Assembly (NCBI GenBank): GCA_016703895.1
Contig: JADJBE010000005.1
Span: 1-64,000 of the forward strand
Reading direction: 5' to 3'
Origin: Pseudomonadota bacterium
Lineage (GTDB): Bacteria > Pseudomonadota > Gammaproteobacteria > Steroidobacterales > Steroidobacteraceae
Length of the DNA: 64,000 nucleotides
Positions 25,976 through 35,964 of the stretch are shown in pieces. The notes beneath the pieces were generated by a model. It ran no database searches. It had not been told where the DNA came from and saw only the letters and a program-made list of their open reading frames with translations. The translations under genes and the position numbers were made by a program. The stretch's first letter is position 1, and every line of letters begins with the position of its first letter.

Positions 25976-28558
25976 TTAGAACGTAAACGTCGCCTTCACG
26001 CCAAAGTAGCGCGAGCGCTGCGGCGCCACGTTGATGCCCTGATTGGTCGTGAACGCAAAGTTGCCCGGAATGGAGAAGTCCGAGAATCGCGACGCAGCGG
26101 CGTAGCTGTCTTCGTCTGTCAGGTTGTAACCAAACAACTCCAGACGGAGGTTCTCGGTTTTCACGCCAATACGCGCACTGAGCAGCGTCTGCGCCGGCGC
26201 AGTCGCCAAGTTGCTCTCGTCGACGAAGTACTCGCCAAAGTAGAGTAGGTCACCGCGCGTAAACCAATCCCAGCCATCGCGGGCAAGCGGTGCCGTGTAG
26301 TTGAGCGCCAAGTTACCCTTGAACTCCGGATAGCGCGGGCTGGTGTTGCCGGCCATCTCGCGCGTTCCTGCCAAGGCTTCCACGAAGTTGAAGGTGAACT
26401 GCGTGTACTTGTTATTGGTGTACTCGAGACCCGCCTGAACGGTCAGGTTGTTGGTCGCGAACCAATTGCCTTCGAATTCAATACCCTTTAGCTCCGAACT
26501 GCCGGGTACCGAAATCTGTACGGTTCGCGGCGTGTCGTTGCAGAGCAAGTCCGCGGCTAGGCGCACCGTACAGGTGGCTGCGTCGCGAACAAAGGGTGCA
26601 TTGGTATTGCCATTGAAGTCGACAATGCTTGCCGACACACGTCCCTTCTGGATCTCCCACTCCATGTAGTAGATGGCCATGTTGGTCTGCAGCCGCCCGT
26701 TGAGCCATTGCTGCTTCCAGCCCAGTTCGAAGCTGTCGAGCTTTTCACGGTCGATAAAGTCGGCTGCTTCAGCAATTCCGGGCGAGCCGTTGGGCAATCC
26801 AACGGCGGCGTAGGCAGCTGCACCGTTCAACGTCTGGTCACGCGCAGAAGCAATTTGCTCAGCGCTACGCATGTTGTCAGGCCCATAAATGAACTCGGCA
26901 TTGATATCGCCCGGCAGTACACCCTTGGAGTAGCTGGCATAGACGTTCGTTTGAGGCGTCGGCTGCCATTGAATGATGGCACGCGGCAGCACGTCTTCCC
27001 ATTTCGCCGAGGCAATCGGTTGCCCGACCTGGGACGCGATCGTCTGACCCTTCTTGATCTCGTCGCTCTGATAGCGCGCTTCGAGTGAGGCGGACCATTG
27101 GTCTGTGAACTTGTAAGTGACGCCGCCAAAGAACGCGCTGTAGGTCTGCTCGACGTTGTTCACCAGACTGTTGCGGAACACCGACGGCACGATCACCCCC
27201 ATCCCAATCGGAATGGCCGTAATCGCCGTACCACCGTTGCCGCTCTGCGTGTAAGCCATCTCATAATAAGAGACGCCGGCGACCCAAGTCAGGGCCGTGT
27301 CCTGCCCGGAGGTGATCCGTAGCTCATAGGTGTCATCGTCGAGACTCTGCGGATCCATCGACCACCAGCTCTCGACGTCGGTGAAGTCGAAGTCACGAAT
27401 CCAATTGGCGCGCATTTCGTTGTGGCCGTAGACGCCCGACAGGACCCAGCCGTTGGGCAGTTCCCAGTCCGCCGTTCCGCCAATGAAGAACATGTTGCGC
27501 TTCAAGCCGAAGCCGTCGATAGCCAACCCAGCAGCGATGGCCGGATCGTTGGCGCCATTGTTGATCAGCGCCGTACGCAAATAGTCCGGATTCATCGGGA
27601 ATGACACCGGCGACAACGACGTGTTGTAACTGATCAGATTACCGTTGGCATTGACTGTGTTGGCGTCACCGACCGACGGGATCGTGCCGCAGATGTAGCG
27701 GCCGCGCGGCGTGCCATTGGGGCTGGTGGTGCCCGTGCAAGTGTCGTTCAAAATACCCGAGATAAACCCCGCGCCCGGGGAACCGTCACGGTCCTCCGCA
27801 TACTGACCACGGACCCGCAAGGTGAAAGACTCGGCCGGCGTGAACACGACCTTGGCCGCCACCGATCGCGTCTTTTGCTCGCCAAGCGCCGTGCCGTCAT
27901 TCGTGCTGCCGAAGATCGCACCGCGATCGTAGTAACGACCCGACAACCGGAAGGCCAGCTTGTCTGCAACGATTGGGCCTTCGACGGCGCCGGTGACTTC
28001 GTAGTCGTCATCCTCGGCCAAACTGACCGTGGTCTTGCCACCCCAGTCGTTGCCAGGATCTTTCGTAACGTAGTTGATGGCACCACCGAAGGTGTTGCGA
28101 CCGAAGTAGACCGCCTGCGGACCCTTGATCACTTCGATACGGGCCAGGTCTTCGGCACCTAGGCTGTTACAGCCCGACGCCACGTAGATGCCATCGATGA
28201 ACAGCGAGCCCAGCTGCGCCACTGGCTGCTCGGAGTTGACGTTCATGCCGCGGAAGCGGATCGAGCAGTTGAAGCGGCCCGGAATCTGGCCAGCCTGTTC
28301 ACTGAACTGCAGGCCTGGCGTCCGCAGTGCAATGTCTTCCAGGCCCTTCACGCCGATCGAGGCGATCGCGTTTTCAGAGAACGCCGTAACGGCGATCGGC
28401 ACTTCCTGCAGCGACTCCTCACGCTTACGCGCGGTGACGACGATCTCTTCAAGCACCCCGGCGGTCTGCTCTTGAGCCTGACTGACTGCCGGCAGCAACA
28501 GGAAGGACAGCGTCGTTGCGGCGAGCAACAGCGGTTTGGCTGACGCGAATCGACTCAT
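25976..28558 (-). CDS. TonB-dependent outer-membrane receptor
   Basis: From ATG 28558 (GGAG box about ten bases upstream) the protein has 860 residues. Signal peptide cleavage is near 28 (VSQA|QEQ) and the TonB box is LEEIVVTARK (about 35-44). The plug runs DVALRTPGLQFSEQAGQIPG to RIEVIKGPQAVYFGRNTFGGAINYV, and the barrel ends in GVKATFTF with the terminal Phe expected for BAM recognition. The plug has a CNCSIR-like cysteine region (GRFNCSIRFRGMNV, paired with SGCNSL), seen in organic-substrate receptors of this type. It is an independent unit transcribed toward the kinase. Ligand unknown. Confidence 0.93.
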   Translation of the reverse strand: MSRFASAKPLLLAATTLSFLLLPAVSQAQEQTAGVLEEIVVTARKREESLQEVPIAVTAFSENAIASIGVKGLEDIALRTPGLQFSEQAGQIPGRFNCSIRFRGMNVNSEQPVAQLGSLFIDGIYVASGCNSLGAEDLARIEVIKGPQAVYFGRNTFGGAINYVTKDPGNDWGGKTTVSLAEDDDYEVTGAVEGPIVADKLAFRLSGRYYDRGAIFGSTNDGTALGEQKTRSVAAKVVFTPAESFTLRVRGQYAEDRDGSPGAGFISGILNDTCTGTTSPNGTPRGRYICGTIPSVGDANTVNANGNLISYNTSLSPVSFPMNPDYLRTALINNGANDPAIAAGLAIDGFGLKRNMFFIGGTADWELPNGWVLSGVYGHNEMRANWIRDFDFTDVESWWSMDPQSLDDDTYELRITSGQDTALTWVAGVSYYEMAYTQSGNGGTAITAIPIGMGVIVPSVFRNSLVNNVEQTYSAFFGGVTYKFTDQWSASLEARYQSDEIKKGQTIASQVGQPIASAKWEDVLPRAIIQWQPTPQTNVYASYSKGVLPGDINAEFIYGPDNMRSAEQIASARDQTLNGAAAYAAVGLPNGSPGIAEAADFIDREKLDSFELGWKQQWLNGRLQTNMAIYYMEWEIQKGRVSASIVDFNGNTNAPFVRDAATCTVRLAADLLCNDTPRTVQISVPGSSELKGIEFEGNWFATNNLTVQAGLEYTNNKYTQFTFNFVEALAGTREMAGNTSPRYPEFKGNLALNYTAPLARDGWDWFTRGDLLYFGEYFVDESNLATAPAQTLLSARIGVKTENLRLELFGYNLTDEDSYAAASRFSDFSIPGNFAFTTNQGINVAPQRSRYFGVKATFTF

Positions 28559-28719
28559 GAAGTGGTCTCCAATAGATATGTACGGACAGGTATGTTGCGG
28601 CCAACACACGTCATTACCTTAGTACAATTATGGAAGCTAAGCAATTTGCCCGATCTTTCGTTGTTCCCGCGCAACAGGGCTGGCGCAGCGGCACCGAATC
28701 ACATGCAAGTTCGGCTCGC

Positions 28720-29220
28720 TCAGTCGATCAGATACGCCGCAATCGCAATGCCGACCATGGCAAACGCCAGCGCCAACTTTGCCAGCGTCCCCACTAGCAA
28801 GCCGATCCAGGTGCCGACTCCTACGCGAGTGGCTTCATCAAGCTTTTGCCGAGCAATGAACTCGCCGATCACGGCGCCGAGAAACGGGCCAATGACAAGC
28901 CCAATGAGACCGAACGCCAGGCCAAACACGGTGCCCAGGGCCGCACCGACTAGCGCTGTCTTGCTGGCGCCGACCCGCTTGGCACCGAACATTGCCGCGA
29001 TGATATCGACGACAAACGCCAGCGCCGTCAGCACGGCTAATATGACCAGCGAGGCAACGCCGATCTTCTCAAAGCCATCAATCCACGCAATCAGGAAAAC
29101 CCCGCCGAAAATGGCGACCACGCCTGGCAAGGCGGGCAACAGGGTGCCGACCAGTCCGATCAGCACGAGGGCGATGCCGAGTGTCCAGAGCAGCGCGGGG
29201 GGCAGTGACACGAGGTCCAT
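28720..29220 (-). CDS. DUF456 membrane protein
   Basis: The 166-residue protein is almost entirely hydrophobic, with glycine-rich helices: LLWTLGIALVLIGLVGTLLPALPG, AIFGGVFLIAWIDGF, ILAVLTALAFVVDIIAAMFGAKRVGASK and FGLAFGLIGLVIGPFLGAVIGEFI. The VVDxxAAxxGAKRxGASKxA block and the LPALPG turn are typical of DUF456. The role is unknown, with inner-membrane location inferred. It is divergent from the GST gene with a 17-base gap. Confidence 0.88.
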   Translation of the reverse strand: MDLVSLPPALLWTLGIALVLIGLVGTLLPALPGVVAIFGGVFLIAWIDGFEKIGVASLVILAVLTALAFVVDIIAAMFGAKRVGASKTALVGAALGTVFGLAFGLIGLVIGPFLGAVIGEFIARQKLDEATRVGVGTWIGLLVGTLAKLALAFAMVGIAIAAYLID

Positions 29221-29237
29221 CGGGTTATCATGCCACG

Positions 29238-29891
29238 ATGAGGCTGCTCTACACGCCCATTGCGGGCTACGTTCACACCGTCGAGTCGGTCATTCAACAC
29301 GTTGGCGTCGCCGAGCAGATCGAACTCGTGCCCACACGGCCGTACGATGCGGATACACCGCTGACCGCGGTCAACCCGCTCGGCAAGGTGCCAGTGTTGA
29401 TATTGGACGGCGGTGGTGAGTATCTCGCCGGCGGTCCGGTGATCTATGAGTACCTTGACTCCCTGCATCGGCGCCGCAAGCTCTATCCGGCCAAAGGACC
29501 GCAGCGCTGGACGACTTTGCGCCAGGCGTGGATGGCCGACGGGCTATTCGACACGCTGGTGCTGTTGATCGTCGAGGCCTGGCTGCCGCGTGAGCAACAA
29601 CGACCAGACTATCTCGCCCGTTGCTGGGGCAGAGTCACGCGCATACTCGATCAGATGGAGCGCGATGTTCCGGGTTACACGCGGCTTGATATCGGCCAGA
29701 TGCGCACGATGGGTGCACTGCTGTTCATGCAATTAAAGATGCGCCAGATCGGCGAGGCAGGCATTGGCCTCGATCCACGCTACGACTTCAGAGCCGGCCG
29801 TCCGGCCCTCGCAGCATGGTTCAAGTCGATGGCGCGCAAGAAACTATTTCGCCAGCCGCTGGCTGGCATCACGACGAGCCCCAATCGTTAG
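29238..29891 (+). CDS. Glutathione S-transferase family protein
   Basis: The 217-residue protein has an N-terminal thioredoxin-like domain (RLLYTPIAGYVHTVESVIQHVG; NPLGKVPVLILDGG with the cis-proline VP; then GGPVIYEYLDSLH). A helical C-terminal domain follows from about residue 90. The glutathione-activating Ser/Cys/Tyr position reads YTPIAGY, so the catalytic residue is uncertain. The start is ATG 29238. The next gene begins 17 bases after the stop. GSTs conjugate or de-halogenate electrophiles, or cleave ethers, in aromatic catabolism; the specific reaction is open. Confidence 0.85.
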   Translation: MRLLYTPIAGYVHTVESVIQHVGVAEQIELVPTRPYDADTPLTAVNPLGKVPVLILDGGGEYLAGGPVIYEYLDSLHRRRKLYPAKGPQRWTTLRQAWMADGLFDTLVLLIVEAWLPREQQRPDYLARCWGRVTRILDQMERDVPGYTRLDIGQMRTMGALLFMQLKMRQIGEAGIGLDPRYDFRAGRPALAAWFKSMARKKLFRQPLAGITTSPNR

Positions 29892-29908
29892 TTCGGAGAC
29901 TATGTAGA

Positions 29909-30658
29909 ATGATCAGACCACACCAGTTCATCCGCGGCAAGATTCACTACACGAGCGATAAGCCCGGCCGAGAAGGCCAGGAGCGTGGCCGCGAGTTTTT
30001 CACAATCACGGTCCATCAAGATGGCCGTCGTACCCTGCAGTCGCACTGTGAGATCGACGATGCGCCAGCGGTCATGCGTGATGTCACGCTGTCGTTCGAC
30101 GCCGAGTGGCGGCCGAGCGATTGTTTCGTACGAATCGATGTCGGTAACCAGTTCGTCGGTTCGAGCTGGTTCCGGTTTACCGAGAGTGAGATCGAATGTG
30201 AAGCCTACACCGTCAGTGAGGGCCGAGTTTCGCAACGCGTTGCATTGTCTGCACCGGCAACAGTCTTCGGCACACATCCGATTGCGGCGGACGCCTTGCT
30301 CTGCAAGATCGCGGCGCTCGACCAGGGGGCACAAATGCAACTGTTCCCCGATCTCTATCTCTGCTCACTCGATCACCGCGGCGCAACGGGCCCAATGATA
30401 ATGCGCCATCCAACCGGGGTCAGGCTCGGTTTCGTCGGCCGTGAAAAGCTCACTGTCGGTGCGGGCACGTTCGATGCGCTGCATTTCCGTATCGGTGAGA
30501 GCGACGAGGGCGAGGAGCGCGAGACGCGCAATGAGCCAGGCAAACATCCCGCCTACGAGATGTGGACCACCGCCGACGGCAACTACACTTTCCTGAAAGC
30601 CTGGGTGTCGGGTTACATGATGACGAGCTACGAACTCGTTAGCCTCGAGGTCGTGTGA
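29909..30658 (+). CDS. Uncharacterised beta-rich protein coupled to a binding-protein gene
   Basis: The 249-residue protein starts at ATG 29909 with a GGAG box. It has no signal peptide and no membrane segment. Alternating hydrophobic patterns (FFTITVHQDGRRTLQSHCEI; DVTLSFDAEW; SSWFRFTESEIECEAYTV) suggest a beta barrel or lipocalin/START-like fold. Late conserved-looking blocks are TGVRLGFVGREKLTVGAGTFDALHF and TADGNYTFLKAWVSGYMMTSYEL. The stop overlaps the GTG of the downstream OppA-type gene, so the two are translationally coupled. I do not recognise a family; a ligand-binding or hydrolytic role tied to import is possible. Confidence 0.65.
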   Translation: MIRPHQFIRGKIHYTSDKPGREGQERGREFFTITVHQDGRRTLQSHCEIDDAPAVMRDVTLSFDAEWRPSDCFVRIDVGNQFVGSSWFRFTESEIECEAYTVSEGRVSQRVALSAPATVFGTHPIAADALLCKIAALDQGAQMQLFPDLYLCSLDHRGATGPMIMRHPTGVRLGFVGREKLTVGAGTFDALHFRIGESDEGEERETRNEPGKHPAYEMWTTADGNYTFLKAWVSGYMMTSYELVSLEVV

Positions 30659-32232
30659 CGGTTCATCGCGCTCTAGTCGTGGCGGCGTGGCTGGTGACAG
30701 CCACGTTCGCCGCGGTGGGCACCGCCAGTGAGCTGCGCCGCTCCTCGATCGGCGACGTGCAGACACTCGACCCACAGCTCTGGGTCTATGGGCAGGATGG
30801 CAATATTGCGCAGGACCTGTTCCATGGCCTGACAACGCTCGATGCTGCGGCGAACGTGCAACCGGGCTCGGCCGAAAGCTGGACTGTCTCGCCCGATGGC
30901 AAGCTATACACCTTCAAGCTGCGCCCAGGCCTTATATGGTCCGATGGCACACCGCTGACGAGCAAGGACTTTCTGTACTCGTTCTATCGGCTGTTTGATC
31001 CGGCGATGGCCGCGGCGTCCGCCTCGTTGCTGTACGCCATTGAGAACGGCCGCGAGATCAACACCGGCAAGCTACCACTGACGAAACTCGGCGTGAGCGC
31101 GCCGGACTCCAGGACGTTCGTCGTCCGCTTGAGTCATCCCGCACCGTACTTCCTCGATCTGATCGTGCATAGAGCCTTTCCAGTCCCACGGCACGTGATC
31201 GCCAAGCACCGGGACCAGTGGACACGGCCAGAGAACATCGTCTCGAATGGACCTTTTGTGTTAGCGGAGCGCCGCCCGAATGCCTATATCAAGCTGAAGA
31301 AGAATCTGCGGTTTTACGCGGCAGACATGGTCAAACTGGATGCTGTTCAGCACATACCGATAGAGGATCCGCGCACCGCATTGGCGCGCTATCGAGCCGG
31401 CGAGCTGGACGTAGCGGTGTCGCTGCCGTCGGATCAAATTGAAGACCTGCGCCGTGAGTTCGGCTCGCAACTGCATCTTACGCAACAGATCGGCCTCGAG
31501 TATTACGCTTTCAACACCAAGCGCCCGCCGCTGAATGACGCGCGAGTGCGACGCGCCTTATCGATGGCCATCGAGCGTGAGGCGCTCACACGCTCGATTT
31601 TGCGGGCGGGCGAGCCAGCGGCCTATTGCCTGGTGCCGCCCGGCGTTAACAACTATCCGCGCGGCGGTTGCGCCGACTTCGCCAACGACAGCACTAACAA
31701 GCGGCTCGCCGAGGCGCGAGACTTGCTGAGTGCCGCCGGGGTCAGCGCAGCCACGCCACTCAAGCTGACGCTGCGATTCAACAACGGCGACACGCAGCGC
31801 AAGACGGCGATCGCAGTGGCTGCGATGTGGCAACGGCTTGGCGTGACGACCGAGCTGGTCACGGCAGACTTGCGCGCGCATCAGCAGGCGGTGCGCGAGG
31901 GGGATTTCGATGTGGCACGCGCCAGTTGGTACGCGGAGGACCGCGATCCGGCGTCGTTTCTCGAGCTCGTGGCATCACGTGCAACCGGTATCAATATCTC
32001 GCGGTTTGCCGATCAGCAGTACGACGATCTGATCTCGCGCGCGGAAAACAGCGCCAGTCTCAGCGAACGGGCGGCTCTGCTCCGACAAGCCGAGGCGCAC
32101 GCTATGGCGGAGCAACCCATCGCGCCGCTTTATTACTATGTCAGCCGCAGACTCATTTCGCCGCGCGTCAAAGGCTGGGTCGACAATCCGCGCGGCATCC
32201 ACTTGCAACGCTACCTGTCGATCGAAGAGTAG
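30655..32232 (+). CDS. oppA: ABC transporter substrate-binding protein, OppA family (SBP_bac_5)
   Basis: From a GTG overlapping the previous stop the protein has 525 residues, with a signal peptide ending in VGTAS (about 20-25) and no lipobox cysteine, so it should be a free periplasmic protein. Family landmarks are DVQTLDPQLWVYGQ, GLTTLDAAANVQPGSAESWTVSPDGKLYTFKLRPGLIWSDGTPLTSKDF, GPFVLAERRPNAYIKLKKN and LARYRAGELDVA. It probably feeds the oppBCDF permease at 17.3-21.1 kb, since no other permease is present. It is clearly related to the protein at 35965; both end near WVDNPRGIH / WTDNPRGIH. Confidence 0.93.
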   Translation: MTVHRALVVAAWLVTATFAAVGTASELRRSSIGDVQTLDPQLWVYGQDGNIAQDLFHGLTTLDAAANVQPGSAESWTVSPDGKLYTFKLRPGLIWSDGTPLTSKDFLYSFYRLFDPAMAAASASLLYAIENGREINTGKLPLTKLGVSAPDSRTFVVRLSHPAPYFLDLIVHRAFPVPRHVIAKHRDQWTRPENIVSNGPFVLAERRPNAYIKLKKNLRFYAADMVKLDAVQHIPIEDPRTALARYRAGELDVAVSLPSDQIEDLRREFGSQLHLTQQIGLEYYAFNTKRPPLNDARVRRALSMAIEREALTRSILRAGEPAAYCLVPPGVNNYPRGGCADFANDSTNKRLAEARDLLSAAGVSAATPLKLTLRFNNGDTQRKTAIAVAAMWQRLGVTTELVTADLRAHQQAVREGDFDVARASWYAEDRDPASFLELVASRATGINISRFADQQYDDLISRAENSASLSERAALLRQAEAHAMAEQPIAPLYYYVSRRLISPRVKGWVDNPRGIHLQRYLSIEE

Positions 32233-32253
32233 CCGTTGGTGGGTCGCTGTGCC

Positions 32254-33162
32254 CTAGTTGTCCTGCCCGTTGTCCGGCATGAAGACGACTTCGATCAACT
32301 CGCCAGCGGCACCACGCAACAGCCCGACCTTGCGGCCGTCATAGGGTTTGCCTGCACGAGCTTGGGGGTTCACCACCCAGCGTAGATCTTTGGCTTGATC
32401 TGCCGAACTGGCGCCAAAACTTACAATAGCCATACCGGGCGGCAGCTCGCCGGAACGCTGTGGACGTGGTTTGGTGACCGCCGAATATTCATCGAGCTCG
32501 ATCAGGAAGTTTTTGGGCAATTGCACAATCCCAATGCCGATCGAATGATCATGGGGCAGGCCGTTTGCGTCGTTGAAGACGTTTACGACTGATGGGCTGG
32601 CTGGATGAGTCTTCATGCCCAGCTGCTCACCATAGAACTGCTGCATGGCCGCCATGTCCGGGCCACCCAGCACGACGATGAAGGTGCGGTCGACGAAAGA
32701 TTTGGCGCTGCCGAGGTCGAACAGCGACCCACCAGGCGGAATGCGCGTAAGATAGAGCAACTCGTTAGCAGGGCCGATCACCTGCATCGCCTTCACTTTC
32801 GGGTTCATGTTCAGCGGCCGCGGCTCACCAATGATCTTGAAGGGCGACTGGCGCAGTTCTTCGGCCAGCTTGTCCGGGTCTTCCACCAGAATCTCGGTCG
32901 AATTCCAGCCGTGCGTCTGCAGCGGCTCATAGCCCTCAACAGCCGGCGATTCCACGAACCGCAGATACACTTCTTCGCCGCTCTGCGGCTGCATCAGCAC
33001 ATAGCGTCGACCGGCCACTTTGGGGGCATCCCAGCCTTGCGCCAACTCGGCCGATACCACGCCACGCTCGACCGTCTGATAGCGCAGAAAACGCGCATAG
33101 GCTTGCTCAACCGCCGCCAGGTCCGGCGCGGTCATCGTGACGGCAATGATCGTGATCAGCAT
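32254..33162 (-). CDS. VOC-family two-domain protein
   Basis: The 302-residue protein has two VOC-type halves: TIIAVTMTAPDLAAVEQAYARFLRYQTVERG (1-35) and DRTFIVVLGGPDMAAMQQFYGEQLGMKTH (about 158-186). It includes RYVLMQPQSGEEVYLRFVESP in the first and ends LLRGAAGELIEVVFM. It differs from the two 345-residue VOC proteins and represents another subfamily. It lies head-to-head with the YfcG-like GST gene, possibly sharing a regulatory region of 67 bases. A role in dioxygenase or lyase chemistry on electrophilic intermediates is plausible but unproven. Confidence 0.78.
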   Translation of the reverse strand: MLITIIAVTMTAPDLAAVEQAYARFLRYQTVERGVVSAELAQGWDAPKVAGRRYVLMQPQSGEEVYLRFVESPAVEGYEPLQTHGWNSTEILVEDPDKLAEELRQSPFKIIGEPRPLNMNPKVKAMQVIGPANELLYLTRIPPGGSLFDLGSAKSFVDRTFIVVLGGPDMAAMQQFYGEQLGMKTHPASPSVVNVFNDANGLPHDHSIGIGIVQLPKNFLIELDEYSAVTKPRPQRSGELPPGMAIVSFGASSADQAKDLRWVVNPQARAGKPYDGRKVGLLRGAAGELIEVVFMPDNGQDN

Positions 33163-33229
33163 GGGAGCAACTCCGGCGGGTATGATTGAGTCCCATGATA
33201 CTGCGCCGTAGCGCTCTTGCGGGAGTTCC

Positions 33230-33949
33230 GTGATCGACCTCTATTACTGGCCCACCCCCAATGGGCACAAGATTCCGATTATGCTCGAGGAGGCCGGCCT
33301 CGCGTATCGCGTGAAACCGGTGAATATGCTGCGGGGCGAGCAGTTCCGGCCAGCGTTTCTCAACATCAGTCCTAACAACAAGATCCCGGCGATCGTCGAT
33401 GGGGATGGCCCCGGCGGCACAGCCATGGCGCTGTTCGAGTCCGGCGCGATCTTGCAGTATCTAGCCGAGAAGTCGGGCAAGTTCATGCCGCGCGACAAGC
33501 GTCGTCGCTATACAGTGATTCAATGGCTGACGTTCCAGACTGCCAATGTTGGCCCCATGTTTGGCCAATGCGGGCATTTTCTGGGCTATGCGCCGCGCAA
33601 GATCCAGTACGCCATTGATCGTTATCGCAACGAGACGCTGCGTCTCTACGGCGTGATGGACAAACGCTTGGCCAAGAGCGAGTTCCTCGCCGACGACTAT
33701 TCGATTGCGGATATGGCCACCTGGCCTTGGGTCCATGTTCGTTGGCTGCACAAGATCGAGCTGGACGAGTTTCCGAACGTACGCCGCTGGTACGACGCAA
33801 TCGGGCAGCGGCCCGCTGTGCAGCGCGGCATTGCCGTACTCGCGGACCAGATGAAAATTGGCAATCCGGACAAACAAGCCCGTGCCGCACTGTTCGGCAA
33901 ACGACAACTGACCCAGGGCAGACCGGCTGCTCGCAAGCCGCGTCGCTGA
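33230..33949 (+). CDS. Glutathione S-transferase, YfcG/YghU-like (disulfide-bond reductase type)
   Basis: The 239-residue protein strongly resembles the E. coli YfcG group: IDLYYWPTPNGHKIPIMLEEAGLAYRVKPVNM (residues 2-33) with the Thr/Asn pair at PTPNG that replaces the usual catalytic Tyr/Ser. NISPNNKIPAIVDGDGP and LFESGAILQYLAEKSGKF follow, then NVGPMFGQCGHFLGYAPRKIQYAIDRY. These enzymes show glutathione-dependent disulfide-bond reductase activity. The C-terminal tail from about 215 is basic and longer than in YfcG. Three open reading units (GST, reductase, binding protein) follow on the same strand. Confidence 0.88.
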   Translation: MIDLYYWPTPNGHKIPIMLEEAGLAYRVKPVNMLRGEQFRPAFLNISPNNKIPAIVDGDGPGGTAMALFESGAILQYLAEKSGKFMPRDKRRRYTVIQWLTFQTANVGPMFGQCGHFLGYAPRKIQYAIDRYRNETLRLYGVMDKRLAKSEFLADDYSIADMATWPWVHVRWLHKIELDEFPNVRRWYDAIGQRPAVQRGIAVLADQMKIGNPDKQARAALFGKRQLTQGRPAARKPRR

Positions 33950-33973
33950 CGCGATAGGACTCACTCACTCACT

Positions 33974-35954
33974 ATGGCTGATCTCTACCCGCACTTGTTC
34001 GCGCCACTCGTTAGTGGCCGCCTACGCCTCAAGAACCGCATCGTGCATGCGTCGATGTCGACGCGCATGACGGCAGACCAGCGCGCCACGCCGCGCCAGA
34101 TCCAGTATTCAGCCAACCGGGCCAAAGGCGGCTGCGCCGCCATTGTCACCGAGCCGCTCAATGTCGCTCGCAACCAGACCCAGGGTCACAAAGTCCGCGT
34201 CTGGGACGACCATGCGCTCGACAGTCTCAAGCGCTGGGCGGAGGCGGTCGAGACGCACGACTGCCGTTTGTTAGGACAAGTTCAGGACCCCGGGCGGGGA
34301 CGACATGAGCGCGGTCGCAATCCGCTCGCTTTTGGCCCCTCCGCACTACCGGACGACTTGAGCTGGACCGTGCCGCGCGCTGTCAACCGACGAAATCGAG
34401 CAAATGGTGGCAGATTTTGCAGCCTCAGCCGCACGCCTCGAGCGCTGCGGCTGGAGCGGCGTCGAGATTTCTTGTGGTCATGGCCACCTGTTTCACCAGT
34501 TTCTATCGCCCCAATCCAATGTCCGCGCTGATGATTACGGCGGCACGGCAGACAATCGCGCCCGTTTCTTGCGCGAGACGATCCAAGCGATCCGCGCGAG
34601 CTGCAGTGGTCGGTTTCTGCTGGCCCTCAAACTACCTGGTGACGACGGGATGCCGGGCGGCATCGGTCCGCGCGAGGCTGCCGAGATCACCCAGTTGGTA
34701 GCCGATCCGAACGAGATTGACTACCTCTGCTACACCTGGGGCACGCATTCGCACACGCTCGACCTGCATATTCCTGACATGCACTTCCCACGCGCAACAT
34801 TTGTCGGCACGACACGTACGCTGCAGGCGTCGGCGCGGGGTATTCCGGTCATGGCGGTGGGGCTGATCACCGATCCAGCTGAAGCCGACGGCATCATCGA
34901 GCGCGGCGATGCCGCATTGGTCGGGTTGGGGCGACCGCTGGTCACCGATCCGGCCCTGCCTAACAAGGCGCGCGCGGGCCGCGAGGCCGAGATCCGCTAC
35001 TGCGTGTCCTGCAATACTTGCTGGGGAACGATTGTCGAGCATAAGCCGCTCCTGTGCGACAACAACCCGCGCGTGGCCGAGCCGGATGAAGTGGACTTCT
35101 GGCCGCGACAGACCAGCGGTGCGCGCAAGCGGATTGTCGTCGTGGGTGCCGGCATCGCCGGTATGGAAGCGGCCTGGCTGCTAGCCGCCCGCGGTCACGA
35201 TGTCACGGTCTTCGGGGCGACCGGGGAGGTGGGTGGCAAAACCCGCTTGCACGCGCTGCTGCCGGGCGGTGAGCATCTGTCGAGCATTTACGACTATCAA
35301 CAGCTCGCCGCGAAGCGGGCCGGGGTCAAGCTCGAGCTAGGCGTGCGAGCCGGTATTGACGATATCGTCGCGCTCTCACCGGATGAGGTGGTGCTCGCCT
35401 GCGGCTCGGAGATGAACTGGCCGAGCGCGCTGCCGCGCTCCTTGCGGGACGATGGCGCAATCCTTGATCTGCGCGCGGTCGTCGCAATGCTGGCCGATAT
35501 CGCGGGTCATCAGGGCGGCACAGCTGTCGTGCTGGACATGGATTCGACCGAGGGCACCTACAACGCAACCGAGTGGTTGCAGACGCGCTTCGATCGCGTC
35601 GTACTGGCGACACCGCGCGACCGATTTGCCGATGACGTGCCACTGGTGACGCGCTTAGGGGTCAACCGCCGCCTCAATCAACAGCGGATTCGTCTGTTGC
35701 CTTTCCATGAGATAGCTGGCGACTCAGCATTCGAGGACGCGCGCGTGAGTTTACGCAATGTCTACAACGGCGATCGCACCACTATAGATGATGTCGCGCT
35801 GGTCACTTACGCAACACCGCGTTCGCCCAACGTCGAACTGCAAACGTCACTCGCAACAGTTGGGCTCACGGTGCACGTGATCGGCGACGCACGCTTGCCG
35901 CGCACGGTCCTTGCCGCGACGTCCGAAGGCCATGCCCTGGGTAATACCCTATGA
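33974..35954 (+). pseudogene. NADH:flavin oxidoreductase (OYE + FAD), frameshifted near 34372-34381
   Basis: The N-terminal frame reads YPHLFAPLVSGRLRLKNRIVHASMSTRMT and so on to LSWTVPRA. It then derails; the adjacent frame resumes LSTDEIEQMVADFAASAARLERCGWSGVEI, followed by CVSCNTCWGTI (about 343) and VVGAGIAGMEAAWLLAARGH (about 390). The junction lies in CCGCGCGCTG. Losing one CG unit there explains the shift: the span is 1981 bases, exactly two short of the 1983-base intact relative at 11650-13632. As it stands, only a truncated barrel of about 140 native residues, or an internally started C-terminal part, could be made. It could instead be an assembly error. Confidence 0.82.
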
Positions 35955-35964
35955 GCAGTCGAGC

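Noticed and set aside
28559..28719. Promoter for the TonB receptor with CATAAT as -10
   Set aside because: CATAAT is present on the minus strand, but no acceptable -35 box lies 16-18 bases upstream, so I do not list it.
28562..29419. 285-residue open frame on the plus strand
   Set aside because: It crosses the TonB upstream region, DUF456 (antisense) and the GST start in a different frame.
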